NCBI GenBank assembly: GCA_963457665.1
Contig: OY735231.1
Span: 31,712,670-31,776,669, forward strand
Length of the DNA: 64,000 nt
From: Thysanoteuthis rhombus
Taxonomy: Eukaryota > Mollusca > Cephalopoda > Oegopsida > Thysanoteuthidae
Direction: 5' to 3'
Under the pieces are notes generated by a model. It worked only from the letters and a program-made list of their open reading frames with translations. It did no database searches and was not told the DNA's origin. Positions 58,301-62,748 of this stretch are shown here, in pieces; the stretch's first letter is position 1, and every line of letters starts with the position of its first letter. A program made the translations under genes and the position numbers.

Positions 58301-59202
58301 AATAGTAGTAGATGTTGATGAACTGACATACTTCCCCCTCTTTCAAATAAATCAATAACGTTAAATGTTTTGATGACAAAGTGAAACAAAGAAAAAAAAA
58401 CCCCGATCAGCTAATGAACAGATCCAAAGATTTTGAGTATAAGAAGCTAAAAATGCTTAACCATATGTTCAAAAGGGACAGGGCAAATAATATCAGTTTC
58501 CTACTATGATACCAACACCATCACTTCATGTCTCTCTCAAACGATTACAGACTGGGGATTCCCTAAAACGGGGAAACACCTTATTAATATTGATGACTGC
58601 AATTACAGATCTGAAAAAAATAGAATCAAACATCTATAATAAAAGAGGAAACCGTGTACGATCGCTCCGTTAAAGCCAATAGAGCAGTGGTTAATATTAG
58701 AGGCAACATTGGTGGGCTATTGACACACTACTGAATCCAGCAGGATCGATCAACAGTCGATTCACTATTGAAGAGCTTTTCAAATTAAAAAAGCAAAATG
58801 GCGGCGCACATTGAACGTAATCACGTGACCAGCAGCATATGAAAATGAGCAAATTTACCGATTTCAAGCGCAGAAATGGGCAGCACAATATTTATTTAAC
58901 AATTTATAGAAACCGAAATATCCATTAAAAACATTACGCCCAGTGAGCAATGCCTGCATATATTATTTTGTACATTCGAACGAGAAGCGCCTATTTCATA
59001 ATGACAGCCATTTTGTTTAGAAGGGTTAGAGTAAGCGTTCAAGACTTACCGATTCTTCTTCCTTTTCCATCCCGGTCGGCATTTGTGGCACCGATCTATT
59101 AATCGTTGCAAAGTCTGGTAAATCCGGTATATCCTCCGCCCGAAAAACGGGCATCGGCTTGGCGGAATCCAAAGCCCTAGCTCTAAAAGACACCTTACTC
59201 AT
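1849..59202 (-). CDS. EPC1: Enhancer of polycomb homolog, 14 coding exons, 718 aa
   Basis: Whole-gene entry, spliced in minus-strand order from 59202 to 1849; each exon is listed separately. Members of this family are scaffold subunits of the nuclear TIP60/NuA4 histone acetyltransferase complex, where the N-terminal EPcA region binds the catalytic MYST acetyltransferase and the nucleosome. The spliced frame gives an N-terminus beginning MSKVSFRARALD, the EPcA core (about residues 6-152, with QMPTGMEKEEES and FEEMLDRLEKGSGQQ), the block KRDGSTTNNPYVAFRRRTEK (about 196-215), a basic helix region (221-270), DENDPDGQFAFRRK (about 378-391), ARRRVGRGGR (about 439-448) and a C-terminal part with TLDSASAKFAVSAV (590-603). 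All fourteen exons join in phase without an internal stop. Vertebrate EPC1 and EPC2 are about 800 aa, so this C-terminus is shorter. Invertebrates usually have one EPC gene, so the symbol EPC1 stands for EPC1/EPC2 orthology. Family assignment is very secure; exact UTRs and alternative exons are unknown. Confidence 0.95.
2747..3186 (-). CDS. EPC1: EPC exon 13 (residues 489-636), low-complexity plus conserved C-terminal motifs
   Basis: The largest exon, 440 nt, after acceptor CTGTTTCAG, donor GTAAGT. It opens IPHYTWRQQVKEESRSP, then a Thr/Ala/Ser tract (about 507-538) coded by repeated GAC/GTC and GCA-type triplets. Next comes FNFESFQNHREEILLMQQKQ (about 540-559), which matches the family segment FAFTAEQYQQHQQQLALMQKQQ. 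TLDSASAKFAVSAV (590-603) matches TLDSASAQFAASAL. The remainder is Ser/Asn rich. It ends one base (T) into codon 636. The two conserved motifs make the exon certain. Confidence 0.93.
3187..6414 (-). other. EPC intron 12
   Basis: A 3.2 kb intron between exons 12 and 13. It contains long poly(A) runs (3461-3486, 5762-5788, 6166-6195), an AGG-rich microsatellite near 5548-5575 and a duplicated 35-bp unit at 4787-4886. I see no extra exon; the flanking phases already match. Confidence 0.85.
4787..4886. repeat. Two-copy tandem duplication with poly(T)
   Basis: A unit starting TCCGATTT and ending AATCAGGCCTC occurs at 4787-4821 and again at 4851-4886, with one base difference in the T/A run. Each copy is preceded by a long poly(T). 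It looks like a recent local duplication. Confidence 0.9.
6415..6537 (-). CDS. EPC1: EPC exon 12 (residues 448-489)
   Basis: 123 nt after acceptor CTTTTAG, donor GTAAGT. It completes Arg and reads ILVDRAFTPQN, matching VLLDRAHSDYD in vertebrates; the rest (EQLDLSSSN... RDYITYIRERK) is lineage-specific. It ends with AT, the first two bases of codon 489. Confidence 0.92.
6965..7113 (-). CDS. EPC1: EPC exon 11 (residues 399-448)
   Basis: 149 nt after acceptor TTTTTAG, donor GTAAGA. It carries GRLGNWPWCGPEEGGLTDKR and later CISYARRRVGRGGR, matching GNWPWTSPKDGGLGDVRYR and CIGFARRRVGRGGRV of vertebrates. The basic RRRVGRGGR motif is strongly conserved in the family. It ends two bases into the last Arg codon. 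Confidence 0.95.
7571..7657 (-). CDS. EPC1: EPC exon 10 (residues 370-398)
   Basis: 29 codons after acceptor TTAACAG, donor GTAAGT. It contains DENDPDGQFAFRRKKHCNYY, matching the vertebrate DNDPDGPFAFRRKAGCQYYAP motif closely. Phase 0 at both edges. Confidence 0.95.
7658..9032 (-). other. EPC intron 9
   Basis: A 1.4 kb intron holding the foldback/tRNA-like element at 8461-8798. The rest (7658-8400, 8811-9032) shows nothing I recognise. Confidence 0.85.
8426..8797 (-). mobile_element. Foldback SINE-like element with tRNA-like core
   Basis: Two arms of about 69 bp (8461-8529 and 8730-8798) are inverted copies with about three mismatches, enclosing 200 bp. On the minus strand the enclosed sequence has a box-A-like GGCGCAGTGGTTACAGC and a perfect box-B-like GGTTCGATCC, separated by a long hairpin built on CATCAGA/TCTGATG. 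A 13-bp direct repeat TGTTACAAGTCTT at 8413-8425 and 8798-8810 flanks the unit like a target-site duplication. The combination suggests a tRNA-derived retroposon whose ends became inverted repeats. It has no coding capacity and lies wholly within intron 9. Confidence 0.75.
9033..9203 (-). CDS. EPC1: EPC exon 9 (residues 313-369)
   Basis: 57 codons between acceptor TTTTTAG and donor GTAAGT. It begins with a lysine/arginine-rich stretch (NNKKRIYRKRKHRQ) that could be a nuclear localisation signal, then a Gln/Ser-rich part and SSDEEGLSP, matching the family SSDEEPLSQ. Both edges are phase 0. An alternative acceptor three bases in is possible because the exon begins GAG. Confidence 0.9.
9509..9765 (-). 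mobile_element. Second foldback element around a tRNA-like core
   Basis: Arms of about 65 bp at 9509-9574 and 9700-9765 are inverted copies. The inner 24 bases (ending GAGCCTTGGGTGG) are nearly perfect and the outer part is roughly 75% matched by eye. On the minus strand the core has a tRNA-like segment with TAGCCGACTTGGCTAA (box-A-like) and GGTTTGAATTCC (box-B-like). It shares its layout with the element at 8461-8798 but not its sequence. Confidence 0.65.
9957..10140. mobile_element. Small MITE-like element with terminal inverted repeats
   Basis: The left end TACCATATATTTCCATGGAT (9957 on) is mirrored by the right end finishing CCGAAATATATGGTA at 10140. The inverted repeats are about 28 bp with a few mismatches. 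The 184-bp unit has no coding capacity, as expected for a non-autonomous DNA transposon. Confidence 0.7.
10420..10546 (-). CDS. EPC1: EPC exon 8 (residues 270-312)
   Basis: 127 nt after acceptor TTCTTCAG, donor GTAAGC. It opens YQLEDFHGQLLADAEAQK, corresponding to YNLGDYNGEIMSEVMAQ in vertebrates, and continues with a less conserved RPSYISPYGVAKQGEW segment. It ends in phase 0. Support comes from matching phase and position; similarity fades in the second half. Confidence 0.9.
10832..10912 (-). CDS. EPC1: EPC exon 7 (residues 243-270)
   Basis: 81 nt after acceptor CCACAG, donor GTAAGA. It completes Val and continues TLLEMIKRREKTKKEML and then LTIEILEKR, matching ILEMIKRREKSKRELLHLTLEIMEKR of vertebrates. 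This is a charged helix likely to be coiled. It ends two bases into the Arg codon. Confidence 0.94.
10913..12395 (-). other. EPC intron 6
   Basis: A 1.5 kb intron. It has a C-run near 11670 and short chance open frames only. Nothing else is recognised. Confidence 0.8.
12396..12463 (-). CDS. EPC1: EPC exon 6 (residues 221-243)
   Basis: 68 nt after acceptor ATTCTAG, donor GTAAGT. It encodes NRKNDEASYEKMLKLRRDLY, matching the family NRKNDEASYEKMLKLRRDLSRAV. It ends two bases into a Val codon that exon 7 completes. Confidence 0.94.
12464..13101 (-). other. EPC intron 5
   Basis: A 638-bp intron without recognisable elements. Confidence 0.85.
13102..13209 (-). CDS. EPC1: EPC exon 5 (residues 185-220)
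   Basis: 36 codons after acceptor TTTACAG and before donor GTAAGT. It contains TEKRDGSTTNNPYVAFRRR followed by TEKMQTRK, almost identical to vertebrate EPC1 (KRDGSSTNDPYVAFRRRTEKMQTRK). This stretch lies at the end of the EPcA region, in the part contacting the acetyltransferase module. Both edges are phase 0. An adjacent CAG gives an alternative acceptor three bases downstream, which would drop one Gln. Confidence 0.95.
13210..13679 (-). other. EPC intron 4
   Basis: A 470-bp intron containing a 27-base poly(A) near 13290; nothing else is seen. Confidence 0.85.
13680..13775 (-). CDS. EPC1: EPC exon 4 (residues 153-184)
   Basis: 32 codons between acceptor TTCAG and donor GTAAGT. It encodes LQEAKLLLKEDDDLIIAVYDYW, matching the family helix EAKLLLKEDDELIREVYEYW and its following basic residues. 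Both edges are phase 0. Confidence 0.95.
13776..15694 (-). other. EPC intron 3
   Basis: A 1.9 kb intron. It has locally repeated segments: the block around 14210-14250 (TTTCACTGTAGATGGTTTTA) recurs at about 14789-14815 and again in part at 14824. A poly(A) run lies at 14742-14768. Sequence at 14370-14420 resembles 16430-16480 in intron 2. Confidence 0.8.
15695..15840 (-). CDS. EPC1: EPC exon 3 (residues 104-152)
   Basis: Acceptor TTTGCAG, then the G of exon 2 plus CT completes an Ala codon. It reads PDYDMDSEDEAWLNEQ and ITPLKFEEMLDRLEKGSGQQ, the most diagnostic stretch of the EPcA domain (family form PDYDLDSEDE and FEEMIDRLEKGSGQQ). It is 146 nt and ends in phase 0 with donor GTAATT, the weakest donor in the gene. 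Reading through the donor gives an open frame of about 20 more residues that is not family-like. Confidence 0.95.
16028..16427. repeat. Direct repeats flanking a duplicated block
   Basis: A unit of about 75 bp (16028-16102, containing AAAGTTCTAGACATGAATTC) recurs at 16351-16427 with about ten differences. Between the copies is the 240-bp block also present at 18830-19080. Confidence 0.8.
18204..18229. repeat. (CA)n(TA)n microsatellite
   Basis: A CA run passes directly into a TA run, a compound form also seen at 42742-42775. Confidence 0.9.
18830..19080. repeat. Second copy of intron-2 block 16100-16340
   Basis: Shares long matches with 16100-16340, for example ATACAGCAAAATAACACTAA, with AAACTATGAGT following, and a later TTTTAGTACA. 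Same orientation and clearly diverged. Likely copies of an uncharacterised interspersed repeat. Confidence 0.8.
19740..19960 (+). repeat. SINE-like fragment with degenerate tRNA-like head
   Basis: AAGTGGTAGAGTTCTTGCCT resembles a box-A region, followed by CAGGGAATCATGGGGCCAG in place of a box B. The downstream CATACAAAAGACTTTGCAAA and TAGTACC resemble, from memory, the body of tRNA-derived SINEs common in molluscs. Decayed and truncated; the family name is uncertain. Confidence 0.45.
20645..20745 (+). repeat. tRNA-like SINE fragment
   Basis: GTAGATCAGTTGGTAAGAGTG matches a box-A promoter, and GTGAATTTGAGTTTCAC further on resembles a degenerate box B. The intervening region does not form a normal anticodon arm, so it is not a functional tRNA gene. 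Confidence 0.5.
21105..21261 (-). CDS. EPC1: EPC exon 2 (residues 52-104)
   Basis: Starts after a TTTTAG acceptor and reads EHHLQRALSAQQVYG, directly continuing the conserved EPcA sequence from exon 1. It then holds VIPIPEV and KPSKQYIHVQ, matching the family pattern of IPVPEA and PKQLIHIQ. It is 157 nt and leaves one base (G) of codon 104, followed by a GTAAGT donor. The segment between YG and VIP is a few residues different from vertebrates. Confidence 0.95.
23510..24600. repeat. Fragments of the long-TIR family
   Basis: Two related blocks (23590-23830 and 24170-24370) share GACATTTTGTAGTGCATTGA-type sequence with 30880-31080. The part from 24445 to 24600 matches the right end of the best copy (TTCTTGGATCCATAATGACT through TTGGTCCACCT) but stops before the full terminal repeat. 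A GT microsatellite interrupts it near 24570. Confidence 0.7.
25380..26090. repeat. Partial copy of the long-TIR family
   Basis: Runs parallel to 31080-31935. Shared blocks include GAACATGTG near 25396, AAACCCATTTCCATCA near 25636, GTTCTTGGATCCATGGTGAT near 25967 and a right end GGGTCCACTTGATAGGAAAT at about 26064. The left half is missing. Confidence 0.7.
26160..26525. repeat. GC-richer interspersed repeat fragment
   Basis: A distinctly GC-richer island with repeated GGTTCC/GGGCCC motifs and a local palindrome CCCTCAGTTACATAACTGAGGG-like at 26184-26205. It ends in GTTTAAAGTTTGAAGACC, a type of sequence seen at ends of hAT-like short elements. It sits inside the long-TIR repeat field. The class is a guess. 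Confidence 0.35.
27670..28320. repeat. Two-unit tandem duplication, about 330 bp each
   Basis: The block 27670-27960 and the block 28020-28320 align in order, for example CATACATTCCTGAAAAAACA against CATACATGTTCCTAAAACAA, each followed by a STTTATAAGCTTTTTGAT-type segment and TAGTTATTTTTC. Both are diverged and non-coding. Confidence 0.6.
28484..28870. repeat. Three-unit tandem repeat, period about 130-138 bp
   Basis: Cores at about 28491, 28624 and 28762 share CATAACTCAGAAACTA, CTTGGCCGATC and GAACCAAACTTGG variants, each followed by an ACCCATNNA segment. Sequences of this type are found in invertebrate transposon ends. It ends just before a coding-like relic at 28799-29372. Confidence 0.75.
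28799..29372 (+). pseudogene. Possible coding relic, family not recognised
   Basis: Two overlapping open frames (28799-29056 and 29010-29372) shift from one to the next, giving about 190 residues of normal-looking composition, for example SCFPREQYLDSHLAADG and NFDKGRVFDLSASPSWGNQ. I do not recognise the family. The frame change, the adjoining three-unit repeat and the SINE just downstream point to a decayed mobile-element or retrocopy fragment rather than an exon. Confidence 0.3.
29505..29600 (-). repeat. tRNA-derived SINE head
   Basis: On the minus strand CTAGCTCAGTCAGGAAGAC (box A) is followed 40 bases later by GAGTTCGAATCCTGGTC (box B). Both promoter boxes are good, but the T-stem has mismatches and the acceptor ends do not pair, so it is not a working tRNA gene. 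It is most likely the head of a SINE whose body runs to about 29430. Confidence 0.7.
30564..31935. mobile_element. Long terminal-inverted-repeat element, best copy
   Basis: The left end (TTATTCCATATCAAGTGGAC at 30566 on) is an inverted copy of the right end (finishing TTGGTCCACTTGATATGAAA around 31930). The similarity extends inward about 150 bp on each side, through CTCTGATTTT, GTAAAATTTTAG and CATTCAGTC blocks. The 1.37 kb unit has no reading frame of note. It looks like a non-autonomous foldback-type DNA transposon. Related pieces occur at 23510-24600, 25380-26090 and 41048-41442. Confidence 0.75.
32861..32962. repeat. Interspersed repeat, inverted partner of 47722-47865
   Basis: The sequence from CCAGGTACCCTCAGTCAT through ATTACAGTTCTGTATTTTTT and TATGGGTGAATAA to the AAACATTACCTA block is found in reverse complement at 47722-47865. 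Confidence 0.7.
41048..41442. mobile_element. Short copy of the long-TIR family
   Basis: Left end CATTCCATGTCAAGTAGACC (41051) and right end TTGGTCCACTGGACATGGAA (41418) are inverted copies, 395 bp apart. Both match the ends of the element at 30564-31935. Internal sequence includes GTTCTTAGATCCACAGTGG, the same marker block as the other copies. This is probably a deletion derivative. Confidence 0.75.
42742..42775. repeat. (CA)n(TA)n compound microsatellite
   Basis: An ACAC run, a CGT step, then a TATA run; preceded by poly(A) from 42723. Confidence 0.9.
46046..46118. repeat. (TA)n microsatellite
   Basis: About 36 uninterrupted TA units. Translated frames across it give only Ile-Tyr repeats and are not genes. 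Confidence 0.95.
46690..47060. repeat. GC-richer interspersed repeat, unclassified
   Basis: A GC-richer island compared with the surrounding intron, for example GGAACATAGGGTCATAACC and CTAGCCCCACACCCAAGATG. A piece near 46900 (GGGGAAGACAAACGGATTCA) resembles 54545 (GGGGAAGAGAAGGATTGATG). No long open frame. Probably a decayed repeat. Confidence 0.4.
47722..47865. repeat. Interspersed repeat, inverted partner of 32861-32962
   Basis: Reverse complement of 32861-32962, with an extra 48-bp segment (47795-47842) that occurs a third time alone at 52499-52545. Confidence 0.7.
49510..49536. repeat. (CA)n microsatellite
   Basis: An uninterrupted CA run of about 13 units. Confidence 0.95.
51892..51990. 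repeat. Interspersed repeat, copy 1
   Basis: Contains ATCATGGGCGTGTCAAGG followed by GTGAGATAGGCTGA and AAGCCCATCC, matching 54378-54455 in the same order and strand. Confidence 0.75.
52499..52545. repeat. Short dispersed 47-bp block
   Basis: Nearly identical to 47795-47842 (GAACTAAATACAGACTAA and onward through ATTCATAGCAATTAA). At 47.8 kb it lies inside another repeat, so it may be part of a mobile unit. Confidence 0.7.
54378..54650. repeat. Interspersed repeat, copy 2 with longer body
   Basis: The first 80 bp match 51915-51990 (ATCATGGGTGTGTCTGAGG, then TGAGATAGCTTAA and GAGCCCATCC). It continues with a GC-richer body, including GGGAGTTTGAACTCAGCTTG, which reads as a degenerate box-B-like sequence on the minus strand. 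Possibly a SINE. Confidence 0.6.
55310..55356. repeat. (TA)n(CA)n microsatellite
   Basis: A TA run passing into CACACACA. Confidence 0.95.
58795..58829. promoter_or_regulatory. YY1-like site and CACGTG E-box, 5' end of intron 1
   Basis: AAAATGGCGGCG at 58795-58806 matches the YY1 consensus. TCACGTGAC at 58821-58829 is a palindromic E-box of the USF/MiT-TFE type. They lie about 220-250 bp downstream of exon 1, where downstream promoter elements are common. Assignment is by motif only. Confidence 0.5.
59007..59014 (-). promoter_or_regulatory. YY1-like core
   Basis: AAAATGGC on the minus strand, about 35 bp inside intron 1 from the exon 1 donor. It resembles a downstream YY1 site but is short. 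Confidence 0.3.
59050..59202 (-). CDS. EPC1: EPC exon 1 (residues 1-51)
   Basis: Encodes the start of the EPcA region, MSKVSFRARALD through QMPTGMEKEEES. The ATG at 59202-59200 is chosen because EPC proteins begin with this motif; an in-frame ATG twelve codons upstream (59238) would add MDHLISIFGVIT, which is not a family feature. The chosen ATG has A at -3. The exon ends on a complete codon (TCG) followed by a GTAAG donor at 59049-59045. It is followed by the very long intron 1. Confidence 0.95.
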
Positions 59203-59530
59203 AGTGATGACCCCAAATATGCTAATGAGATGGTCCAAAAACGTAGCTTCGCTACCACATCAAGGTGGCCGAACGTAGGACTGTGAGATATATAATAAAC
59301 GGTACAATCCAGCAGCATGAATAATATTTAAGCAGTGAAATCAGTACTCCGCTTTTCGATAGGTTTCCCGGCAGTCCATCTTCTTGTTTCATATTTGCAC
59401 GGAATAGTCGCTTTCATCATGGCGGACCGAAGGCCCATGAAAATCTCCCACAATCCCCTGCACGCGTGTCTGCGCGCGCAGCTTGTTTCATTCAGGCTCG
59501 TCGAGCCTTGTCTACAACCGGCGGGAGAAA
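59203..59530 (-). promoter_or_regulatory. Probable EPC 5'UTR and core promoter region
   Basis: Upstream of the start codon is a CpG-richer patch unlike the surrounding AT-rich DNA (for example CACGCGTGTCTGCGCGCGCA at 59461-59480). It includes ATCATGGCGGA (59416-59426, YY1-like) and CCCACAATCCCCTGC (59447-59461, resembling a ZNF143/Staf element). These are typical of TATA-less housekeeping promoters. The transcription start is not visible. Confidence 0.5.
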
Positions 59531-59558
59531 TTCACTAGAGCTGTACAATATGTACAAA

Positions 59559-59830
59559 CAACCAAACTCTGCTCTATTTCCCAAACCGTCAATTATTTTT
59601 CACAAATAAAAATTATATTTGAAAAGAAAAAGCATCATCCATCTTCCAGCTAACCGATCTTGCGTTTTCTGTTCTCGTTAGACATTACAACCCAACTACT
59701 CTGCTCTACTTTCCTCTTCCTCCGAAGCGTCAATTATTTTTTACAAATAAAAATTATATTTAAAAAGAAAGAAAATATATCCATCGTCCAGCTAACCGAT
59801 CTCGCCTTTTCTGCTCTTTTTAAATATTAG
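59559..59830. repeat. Two-copy tandem duplication, period about 141 bp
   Basis: Blocks CTCTGCTCTATTTCC, GTCAATTATTTTTCACAAAT and CCAGCTAACCGATCT recur in the same order 141-142 bp apart (59568/59699, 59589/59730, 59646/59788). The copies differ at several positions. They lie directly upstream of the EPC promoter patch. Confidence 0.9.
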
Positions 59831-61743
59831 TGGCAGCCGGAGGATGTTGTGTAAAAGACAGCTGGCTTGGTTGACGAAGGAAGAAAGAAAGAAGATTCCG
59901 ATTAACAATACGACCCACTATCACTACTATTACTACTACTGCTGTTTACGTTTTTACGCGTGTTGAGAGGTCAAAATAAGCAAACAATAGTGAAAATTGA
60001 GGCATTTGTTTACTCTAAAGATAAGTAGTCAGATTTTACAAGATCTAGACTGACCGCTAAGACGAACGATATTTTTTCCCAAATTAAAATCCAGTTCTCT
60101 TTTTTCGAAATTACAACTTTCTGTTAATGAGCATCACCGGCATGGAATTTTAACTGGGTTTTTTTTCCATCCATCCAGCTCCAACACTAACAAAAGCAGA
60201 ATCATAAATTATTACTGAAAAAGTAAAAGAGAAAGTCGGATAGACTACCGCCGTGTTTAAATAAATACTAAGACTGATATCCCTAGCCCAATTTTTTACA
60301 CTACTTTGAAATAAGTTGTTTTTTCCTGGTCTCTGGCGATTTTGGGTTGTGGTACGGATTCTTTTCCCCCAACCAACCCGGCATTTAGGAGGATGGAACC
60401 TCAAATATTTCGGCCTTTCTGACCTCTTCTCTGTTAAGAGTGAAATAAAGTAGAAATAGATTCAGCCAGTCGTATCAAAGGAGACGGCCGACGAACAAAT
60501 TGAAATTTTTATTTCGGCCATACATCAAATTCTCTTGCTGATAGGATTGTTGAGCCTTCTTTATTAAATAAATCCGTTGGTGTATTTGAAAAAAAATATT
60601 CATTCTTTTATCACCGTGAAAGATATCACTATTTATTATTCAAATAAGAGTAAAGCGTTAATGCCAATGCACGCACGTGTGTCTTTTCTCCATATTCTCT
60701 CTTCTTCGTTTATAGTAGCAGCAGCAGCTTGGCTTTTCTTCACCTCGAGTCCGTTGAACGAAAGAGAGGGAGAGCAAAATCAAATTACGTTAGAAATACA
60801 TAGTTTTCATCATCTTTTTTCTTTTTAAAGGAAAATGTAAATTTGAAAAGGATTGTGTGTGTGTTAAAGCAATAAAGACGAAGAAAACGAAGAGTTTAAA
60901 ACAGTTTTTTTCTATTGAAACGTCAGTAACAAATTTGAACTTTAATGTACTTCAATACAGCAGTAGTCGTACTCTTAAAAGTAAGCTAACCAAAAACTCC
61001 AATACACATGGCTGGAAAGCGCTTTTCACTGCCATTATTTTTACATCCGTTTATTTATTATTTTTTAACCTGTTATTATGAGGCCTTTTTTTTTCAAAAA
61101 ATAGGGTAACGCTACGTTATTTCAGATATCATTTTTGTAATTACTTTTAAACAAACTGCTATTATCTGGAGTTGGGAAATGTACATAATGAGATTGAGAA
61201 TAGTACTTAAAAAAGGGTAATATGCTAATAATTCTTATGACAAAACTAACCTGTTGACTGACAGATTGGTCAAAATATTGGGAAAAAATTGAAAAGTTGC
61301 GAAATATACAGGAAATATATCAACCTTAATGTTAGAGCCAATTAAAGATAAATGAGTTCAATAGACCTTTAAATATTTTGTGACGCAAAATGTCTGGAGA
61401 TACAGATACTTTTCATACATTTTGTTTCCAAATTGATAAAAGGTGCTTTAATGTCTTGCAATATTTTGTTTAGTCGATTTACAAAAAAGATTGAATTCAT
61501 TTTTCAAGAAAATAGAAATGAGGAAAAAAAAATAAAAGTACACAAAAACGTTTTATTTTTAAAATTAGACGTTCCTGTCTGGTGGTAAGTGTTATTCTAT
61601 ATCAGAAAAACAATTATAGATATTTTTTCATTTTCGACCGCAACTATTTCGCAGTGTAGAAATTTTTATTCTTTTTAAATGCTTAACACAAAAATAGTTT
61701 CATATAATTCCAAAATAGTTTCAAGCCTAGTGAACCACAGCAG

Positions 61744-61755
61744 TGCGCATGCGTA
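61744..61755. promoter_or_regulatory. NRF1-like palindrome
   Basis: TGCGCATGCGTA is one base off the NRF1 consensus. It stands in a short GC-richer patch (61736-61790) in AT-rich DNA. It could mark another promoter about 2.5 kb upstream of EPC exon 1. Confidence 0.35.
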
Positions 61756-62346
61756 CTGAGCAACTCCGTCTGCTAGGAGAAAGAAGAAGGTTGTTCATCG
61801 CCCATTAGTTTATCTTCAAAATTGCCTTCTCTCACTTTCTTACGATATTGCTTCTTCGAAATATTTCTGTACCAACTTTAAGAATAATAGACTATTTTCC
61901 TGAATCGTTATCAAGTGATTTGTAACTGGAAAGAAATGTCTCCCCGTTTATTTTAAAATAAAGACCGAATTCACTCCCGCAAAAAAAAAGCAGCCAAATT
62001 TAGGTTAAGCAAAGCATCTATCTCATGAAGGAAGATCAGTTGTCGCATTTGCATTGTAACATACAACATCCACATTTTCTTTCTCTTTTCTCATTTTTAC
62101 GTGAATTTGGGGCACTAACAGGCTTATGTGACATATATATTGTGTACAATGTTGAACAGAAAAATTGAATATGAATATCCCAAATAATTGATGATATTTT
62201 TTTTTAATTTCACACCTTTGAATTTAAGATTCTTACTGAAAATGTTGATGATGACCACAGAAAAAAAATTAGATGCATATTAAGTTTGCCTAATTTAGAT
62301 AAATTTTCAATATGTAGTTAATTGTGATCTTATCTCCTTCAAATGC

Positions 62347-62350
<4 letters not shown>

Positions 62351-62433
<83 letters not shown>

Positions 62434-62480
62434 TTATGTATTTATGTATGTATGTATATATTTAGAGAGAGAGAGAGAGT
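62351..62480. repeat. (TA)n, TATG/TATT and (GA)n compound repeat
   Basis: TA units from 62351 to 62429, then TATG/TATT tetranucleotides to about 62460, then GA units to about 62480. Confidence 0.95.
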
Positions 62481-62748
62481 GAGTGAGGCTGGAAATAGAG
62501 AGATGAGATTTCATTTCATACTATCTTTTCATCTTGGGTCATCAAATCAGCATAGGGTAAAGCTATAGGGTATGAAATAGAACTTGAATAAAAAAAAAAT
62601 ATGTGCTACTCCTACAAATAAGAATTGATAACTCAGTCCTATCTAGAGCTCCCACAACTCTATAAATACATACTTAATAAATGTACATATACATAGATAT
62701 AAAGTAGATATAGATTGATAGCTATATATGTATATACACATAGATAGA

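Larger units (their letters stand above)
21262..59049 (-). other. EPC intron 1 (37.8 kb)
   Basis: It separates the first coding exon from the second. I find no convincing coding exon on either strand; open frames are short and low-complexity or repeat-derived. Repeats described separately fill much of 23.5-32 kb and parts of 41, 46-47, 51-55 kb. Stretches such as 34.2-39.3 kb, 43.4-45.6 kb, 48.2-51.8 kb and 55.4-58.7 kb show only AT-rich sequence with simple repeats. Long first introns often hold enhancers, but nothing in the sequence marks one. Confidence 0.85.
59831..62748. other. Region upstream of EPC with no recognised gene
   Basis: I see no coding exon I can support on either strand. 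It has an NRF1-like motif near 61744, a (TA)n tract at 62351-62429 and otherwise AT-rich sequence. A divergent gene may begin here and leave the window, but no exon is recognisable. Confidence 0.5.

Noticed and set aside
59203-59238. Upstream in-frame ATG adding MDHLISIFGVIT to EPC
   Set aside because: EPC proteins begin at the MSK-SFRARALD motif, and the downstream ATG has a suitable context.
59335-59538. Plus-strand 67-residue open frame over the promoter patch
   Set aside because: It has no family resemblance and overlaps GC-rich promoter-like sequence; a chance frame is more likely. A short divergent gene is not excluded.
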